Positions 60,825-64,000 of a DNA stretch of 64,000 nt are shown piece after piece; the stretch's first letter is position 1; the number at the start of each line of letters is the position of its first letter. Source of the DNA: Leisingera daeponensis DSM 23529 (GTDB lineage: Bacteria > Pseudomonadota > Alphaproteobacteria > Rhodobacterales > Rhodobacteraceae); contig NZ_KI421500.1 in NCBI RefSeq assembly GCF_000473145.1, forward strand, positions 372,225-436,224, given 5' to 3'. The position numbers and the translations under genes are program-made. The notes under the pieces are model-generated. The model searched no databases, had not been told where the DNA came from, and saw nothing but the letters and a program-made list of their open reading frames with translations.

Positions 60825-62066
60825 TCAGCCCTCCGTCGCGGCCATCTGCGCCAGCGTCAGGCAGACCTCCGTCGCCTTGGCCATGTCCTGCACCGAAATC
60901 CATTCCAGCGGCCCGTGCACGTTCTGCATGCCGGTGAAGATGTTGGGCGTGGGCACCCCCAGTTCGGTCAGCCGCGAGCCGTCGGTGCCGCCGCGGATCG
61001 GGGTCGTGACAGGGGCGATCCCATGTGCGCGGCACGCGGCCAGCGCCAGCTCCACCGGGGTCATGTCGTTTTCCAGCCAGTAGCGCATGTTGCGGTACTG
61101 CGGGTAAATCCCGCAAGTAATCTCCGCCCGCGGCTCAGTGGCCTGCACCGCCTCGCAAACCTTGCGCAGCAGATCGCCCTTGGCCGCCAGCCCGTCCAGT
61201 TCGAAGTCGCGCAGGATCAGCTTGATCTCCATCTCAGAGGAGCCGCCGTTCATGTCGGTGATATGGATGAACCCCTCGCGCCCGTCTGTGGTTTCCGGCG
61301 TCATTGTGGCCTGCGGCAGCGTCTGCACGATCTTTGCCGCCAGATGCGCGGCGTTCACCAGCTTTTCCTTGGCCCAGCCGGGGTGGATCGAAACACCCTT
61401 GATGCGCACCACCGCGCGGTCGGCAGAGAAGCTCTCATAGACGATCTCGCCCGCGTCGCCGCCGTCCAGCGTGTAGGCGAAGGCGACGCCCAAATCCTCG
61501 GGCAGCTGCTCGCCCACACCGCGCCCGATCTCCTCGTCCGGCGTGAAGGCGAGGCGGATCTGCGGGTGTTTGATCTCCGGATTGGCCAGCAGATGCCGGG
61601 CCAGCGTCATCACGATGGCCACGCCCGCCTTGTCATCCGCGCCCAGGAGGGTGAGGCCCGAGGCGGTGATCAGGTCATCGCCCTGTTTGGAGGCAAGGTA
61701 GGCGGATTTTTCCGGCGACAGCACCAGGGCGGGATTGTCGGGGAACGTGATTTCAGAGCCATCGTAGCTCTTGATCACCCGCGGCTTGACACCGCTCGCG
61801 TTGAACTGCGGGGCGGTGTCGACATGGGCGAGGAATCCAATCGCCGGCCCCGGCGCGGTGGCGGGAACGGTCGCCAGCACCACACCGTAATCGGTGAGCG
61901 TCACGTCCTCAGCACCGATCTCCTGCAGCTCCGCCACCAGCAGGTTCAGCATGTCGAACTGGATTTCGGTGCTGGGGGTTGCGGCTGAGGTCTCGTCGCT
62001 CTGGCTGTCGATGGCGGCGTAGCGGACCAGACGGTCCTCAAGTTCCTGGTCGAAATTGCGGGTCAT
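60825..62066 (-). CDS. pepT: Peptidase T (tripeptide aminopeptidase)
   Basis: A 413-residue M20B zinc peptidase that removes N-terminal residues from tripeptides. Metal and catalytic residues are in IGFLAHVDTAPQ (His81, Asp83), GADDKAGVAIVMT, LAFTPDEEIGRG (catalytic Glu pair) and the late TPIRGGTDGSRLTELGVPTPNIFTG. Length and ends are standard for PepT. Confidence 0.96.
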   Translation of the reverse strand: MTRNFDQELEDRLVRYAAIDSQSDETSAATPSTEIQFDMLNLLVAELQEIGAEDVTLTDYGVVLATVPATAPGPAIGFLAHVDTAPQFNASGVKPRVIKSYDGSEITFPDNPALVLSPEKSAYLASKQGDDLITASGLTLLGADDKAGVAIVMTLARHLLANPEIKHPQIRLAFTPDEEIGRGVGEQLPEDLGVAFAYTLDGGDAGEIVYESFSADRAVVRIKGVSIHPGWAKEKLVNAAHLAAKIVQTLPQATMTPETTDGREGFIHITDMNGGSSEMEIKLILRDFELDGLAAKGDLLRKVCEAVQATEPRAEITCGIYPQYRNMRYWLENDMTPVELALAACRAHGIAPVTTPIRGGTDGSRLTELGVPTPNIFTGMQNVHGPLEWISVQDMAKATEVCLTLAQMAATEG

Positions 62067-62287
62067 GGAGCCTCCGGGATTTTGGCAGGAGGAAACCCGC
62101 TGGCGCGGCGAAGGTCAAGCGGCGGCGAATTCGACGGGGCGGTGAGGCGGTTTGTGGCAGCGCGAAGGGCAGCGTCTGACCGCGGGTGGGGGCGGCCGGG
62201 GGCTGTCCGGCATGCCGGCGGGCGGAAGATTGGAAAGGGCAGCACCCGGTGCAGAGGACCCCCGCATGGCCGCCCCCTTTGCGGCAC

Positions 62288-62320
62288 GAAAAAGGGCGCC
62301 GCGAGGGGCGCCCTTTCAAA
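62288..62320 (-). terminator. Terminator of gatB
   Basis: Perfect 10-bp stem AAAGGGCGCC/GGCGCCCTTT with loop GCGAGG; on the minus strand the right arm ends TTT followed by TTCGTGCC. The rest of 62067-62338 shows no convincing gene. Confidence 0.8.
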
Positions 62321-62338
62321 TTCCGTTTCCAGTGGCGC

Positions 62339-63850
62339 TTAGCTGCCCAGCTTCTTCGCCACCAGCTCGTTCACCGCTTTGGGGTTGGCCTTGCCGCCGG
62401 TGGCTTTCATCACCTGGCCGACAAACCAGCCTGCCAGTTTCGGGTTCACCTTGGCCTTCTCCACCTGCGCCGGGTTGGCGGCGATGATCTCGTCCAGGGC
62501 GGTCTCGATGGCGCCGGTGTCGGTCACCTGCTTCATGCCGCGCTCTTCGACGATCTGCGCCGGGTCGCCGCCTTCGGTATAGACGATCTCGAACAGGTCC
62601 TTGGCAATCTTGCCGGAAATCGCGTCCGAGGCGATCAGGTCGATGATGCCGCCCAGCTGTGCAGGCGTTACCGGCGACTCGGTGATCGTGTGGTCTTCTT
62701 TCTTCAGGCGGCCGAACAGCTCGTTGATCACCCAGTTGGCGGCGAGCTTGCCGCTGCGGCCCTTGGCGGTTTCCTCGAAGAAGGTCGCCGATTCCACATC
62801 CGCGGTCAGCACCGAGGCGTCATAGTCGCTGAGGCCGAAGTCGTTGATGAAACGTGCTTTCTTCTCGTCCGGCAGTTCCGGCAGGCTGGCGGCGATACTG
62901 TCCACCCAGTCCTGTTCGATTTCCAGCGGCAGCAGATCGGGATCGGGGAAATAGCGGTAGTCATGCGCCTCTTCCTTGGAGCGCATGGAGCGGGTTTCAC
63001 CCTTGTCCGGGTCATAGAGCCGGGTTTCCTGCACGATCTCGCCGCCGCTTTCGAGAATGGCGATCTGGCGGCGCGCCTCGACCTCGATGGCCTGCTGGAT
63101 AAAGCGCATGGAGTTCATGTTCTTGATCTCGCAGCGGGTGCCGAGGTGGCCGAAGTCCTGGGTCTCCTGGTACTTCTCATAGGCGCCGGGCAGGCAGACC
63201 GAGACGTTCACGTCGGCGCGCAGGTTGCCGTTCTGCATGTTGCCGTCGCAGGTGCCCAGATACTGCATGATCTGGCGCAGCTTGGCGATGTACGCCGCCG
63301 CTTCCTCCGGCCCGCGGATGTCGGGGCGGGAGACGATTTCCATCAGGCAGACGCCGGTCCGGTTCAGGTCGACGAAGGACATATGCGGGTCCATGTCGTG
63401 GATCGATTTGCCCGCGTCCTGCTCCATGTGGATGCGTTCGATCCGCACTTTGCGCGCGGTGCCGTCGCCCAGTTCCACCAGCACTTCGCCTTCGCCCACA
63501 ATGGGATGATAAAGCTGCGAAATCTGGTAGCCCTGCGGCAGGTCGGGATAGAAGTAGTTCTTGCGGTCAAAGGCCGACCACAGGTTGATGTCCGCCTTCA
63601 GGCCGAGGCCGGTGCGCACGGCCTGTTCGACGCAATATTCGTTGATCACCGGCAGCATGCCGGGCATCGCCGCGTCCACAAAGGCCACGTTGGAGTTCGG
63701 CTCGGCGCCGAACTTGGTGGAGGCGCCGGAGAACAGCTTGGCATTTGAGCTGACCTGGGCATGCACCTCCATGCCGATGACCAGTTCCCAGTCATGCTTG
63801 GCGCCCGCGATCACCTTGGGCTTGGGGAGTTCATATGTCAGGTCGAGCAT
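62339..63850 (-). CDS. gatB: Aspartyl/glutamyl-tRNA amidotransferase subunit B
   Basis: A 503-residue kinase subunit of GatCAB, which amidates misacylated Glu-tRNAGln and Asp-tRNAAsn. Motifs are [58 protein letters not shown], and the C-terminal YqeY-like tail ([29 protein letters not shown]). The ATG at 63850 gives the normal N-terminus. gatA and gatC are not in the window. Bases 63851-64000 show no further gene. Confidence 0.97.
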   Translation of the reverse strand: MLDLTYELPKPKVIAGAKHDWELVIGMEVHAQVSSNAKLFSGASTKFGAEPNSNVAFVDAAMPGMLPVINEYCVEQAVRTGLGLKADINLWSAFDRKNYFYPDLPQGYQISQLYHPIVGEGEVLVELGDGTARKVRIERIHMEQDAGKSIHDMDPHMSFVDLNRTGVCLMEIVSRPDIRGPEEAAAYIAKLRQIMQYLGTCDGNMQNGNLRADVNVSVCLPGAYEKYQETQDFGHLGTRCEIKNMNSMRFIQQAIEVEARRQIAILESGGEIVQETRLYDPDKGETRSMRSKEEAHDYRYFPDPDLLPLEIEQDWVDSIAASLPELPDEKKARFINDFGLSDYDASVLTADVESATFFEETAKGRSGKLAANWVINELFGRLKKEDHTITESPVTPAQLGGIIDLIASDAISGKIAKDLFEIVYTEGGDPAQIVEERGMKQVTDTGAIETALDEIIAANPAQVEKAKVNPKLAGWFVGQVMKATGGKANPKAVNELVAKKLGS

Positions 63851-64000
63851 GGTTTTCCGCCGTATCCGAATGTCCTTGGTTGGCAAGCGTTCTAGGCCCG
63901 TGCGCGGGCAGGGGCAAGGGGGCAAAGGCGGCGTGGGATTGCCGGGGCGGCATTTGCCCTCTTGGCGGGGTCAGGGCGCGCGGCTAGAACTGGCAGCCCG

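Noticed and set aside
1..64000. CRISPR arrays, insertion sequences, rRNA genes
   Set aside because: No regularly spaced repeats of 24-40 bases, no transposase motifs and no rRNA sequence were seen.

Overview
The window reads as a chromosomal segment of a high-GC alphaproteobacterium of the Rhodobacteraceae, most likely the roseobacter group (Phaeobacter/Leisingera/Ruegeria-like). This is an inference from gene content and order: a complete division and cell wall (dcw) cluster, a bolA/dnaJ/cobS/cobT neighbourhood, a DUF2484 gene, a DUF1127 gene followed by four CCTCCTCCC-loop small RNA hairpins, and intergenic repeats of roseobacter type. No phage, IS element or CRISPR array was seen.

Layout. 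1-5.3 kb: a truncated DUF2147 gene, a WGR protein, a redoxin divergent from an AraC regulator, hisB-hisH, a stand-alone Lrp-type RAM domain and a class III aminotransferase. 5.4-8.5 kb: three identical tRNA-Gly(GCC) genes, each with its own promoter and hairpin terminator; copies 2 and 3 enclose a compact restriction-modification island (C5 methyltransferase, NaeI-like endonuclease, Vsr). 8.5-19.3 kb: housekeeping and sensory genes (pyruvate carboxylase, BLUF photoreceptor, lactate dehydrogenase family flavoenzyme, GGDEF protein, UvrD helicase). 19.3-20.1 kb: the DUF1127 gene and the small RNA cluster, preceded by three stacked perfect hairpins.

20.3-47 kb: mrp, then a very long dcw leader (about 850 bases) holding an array of MraZ-type boxes, a GANTC cluster and an intrinsic terminator just before mraZ. 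The dcw genes follow: mraZ, rsmH, ftsL, ftsI, murE, murF, mraY, murD, ftsW, murG, murC, murB, ddl, ftsQ, ftsA, ftsZ, lpxC. Two blocks of unrelated genes lie antisense inside the cluster: glsA between mraY and murD, and marR/monooxygenase/flavoprotein between murD and ftsW. A perfect CtrA-type box stands before ftsZ. Together these genes make lipid II, build the divisome and start lipid A synthesis; the visible regulatory sites tie them to MraZ and probably to the CtrA/CcrM cell-cycle circuit.

47-64 kb: bamD, recN, a CLC channel, DUF427, an aminopeptidase P, the aerobic cobaltochelatase genes cobS and cobT with an unknown low-GC exported-protein gene coupled between them, a degenerate BLUF-like gene, dnaJ-like and bolA genes, a DUF4177 gene, pepT and gatB.

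The most unusual items are the MraZ-box/GANTC leader of dcw, the CcsR-like RNA cluster, the tRNA-bounded NaeI-type island, the orphan gene between cobS and cobT, and a four-unit 15-bp tandem repeat beside the degenerate BLUF-like gene.
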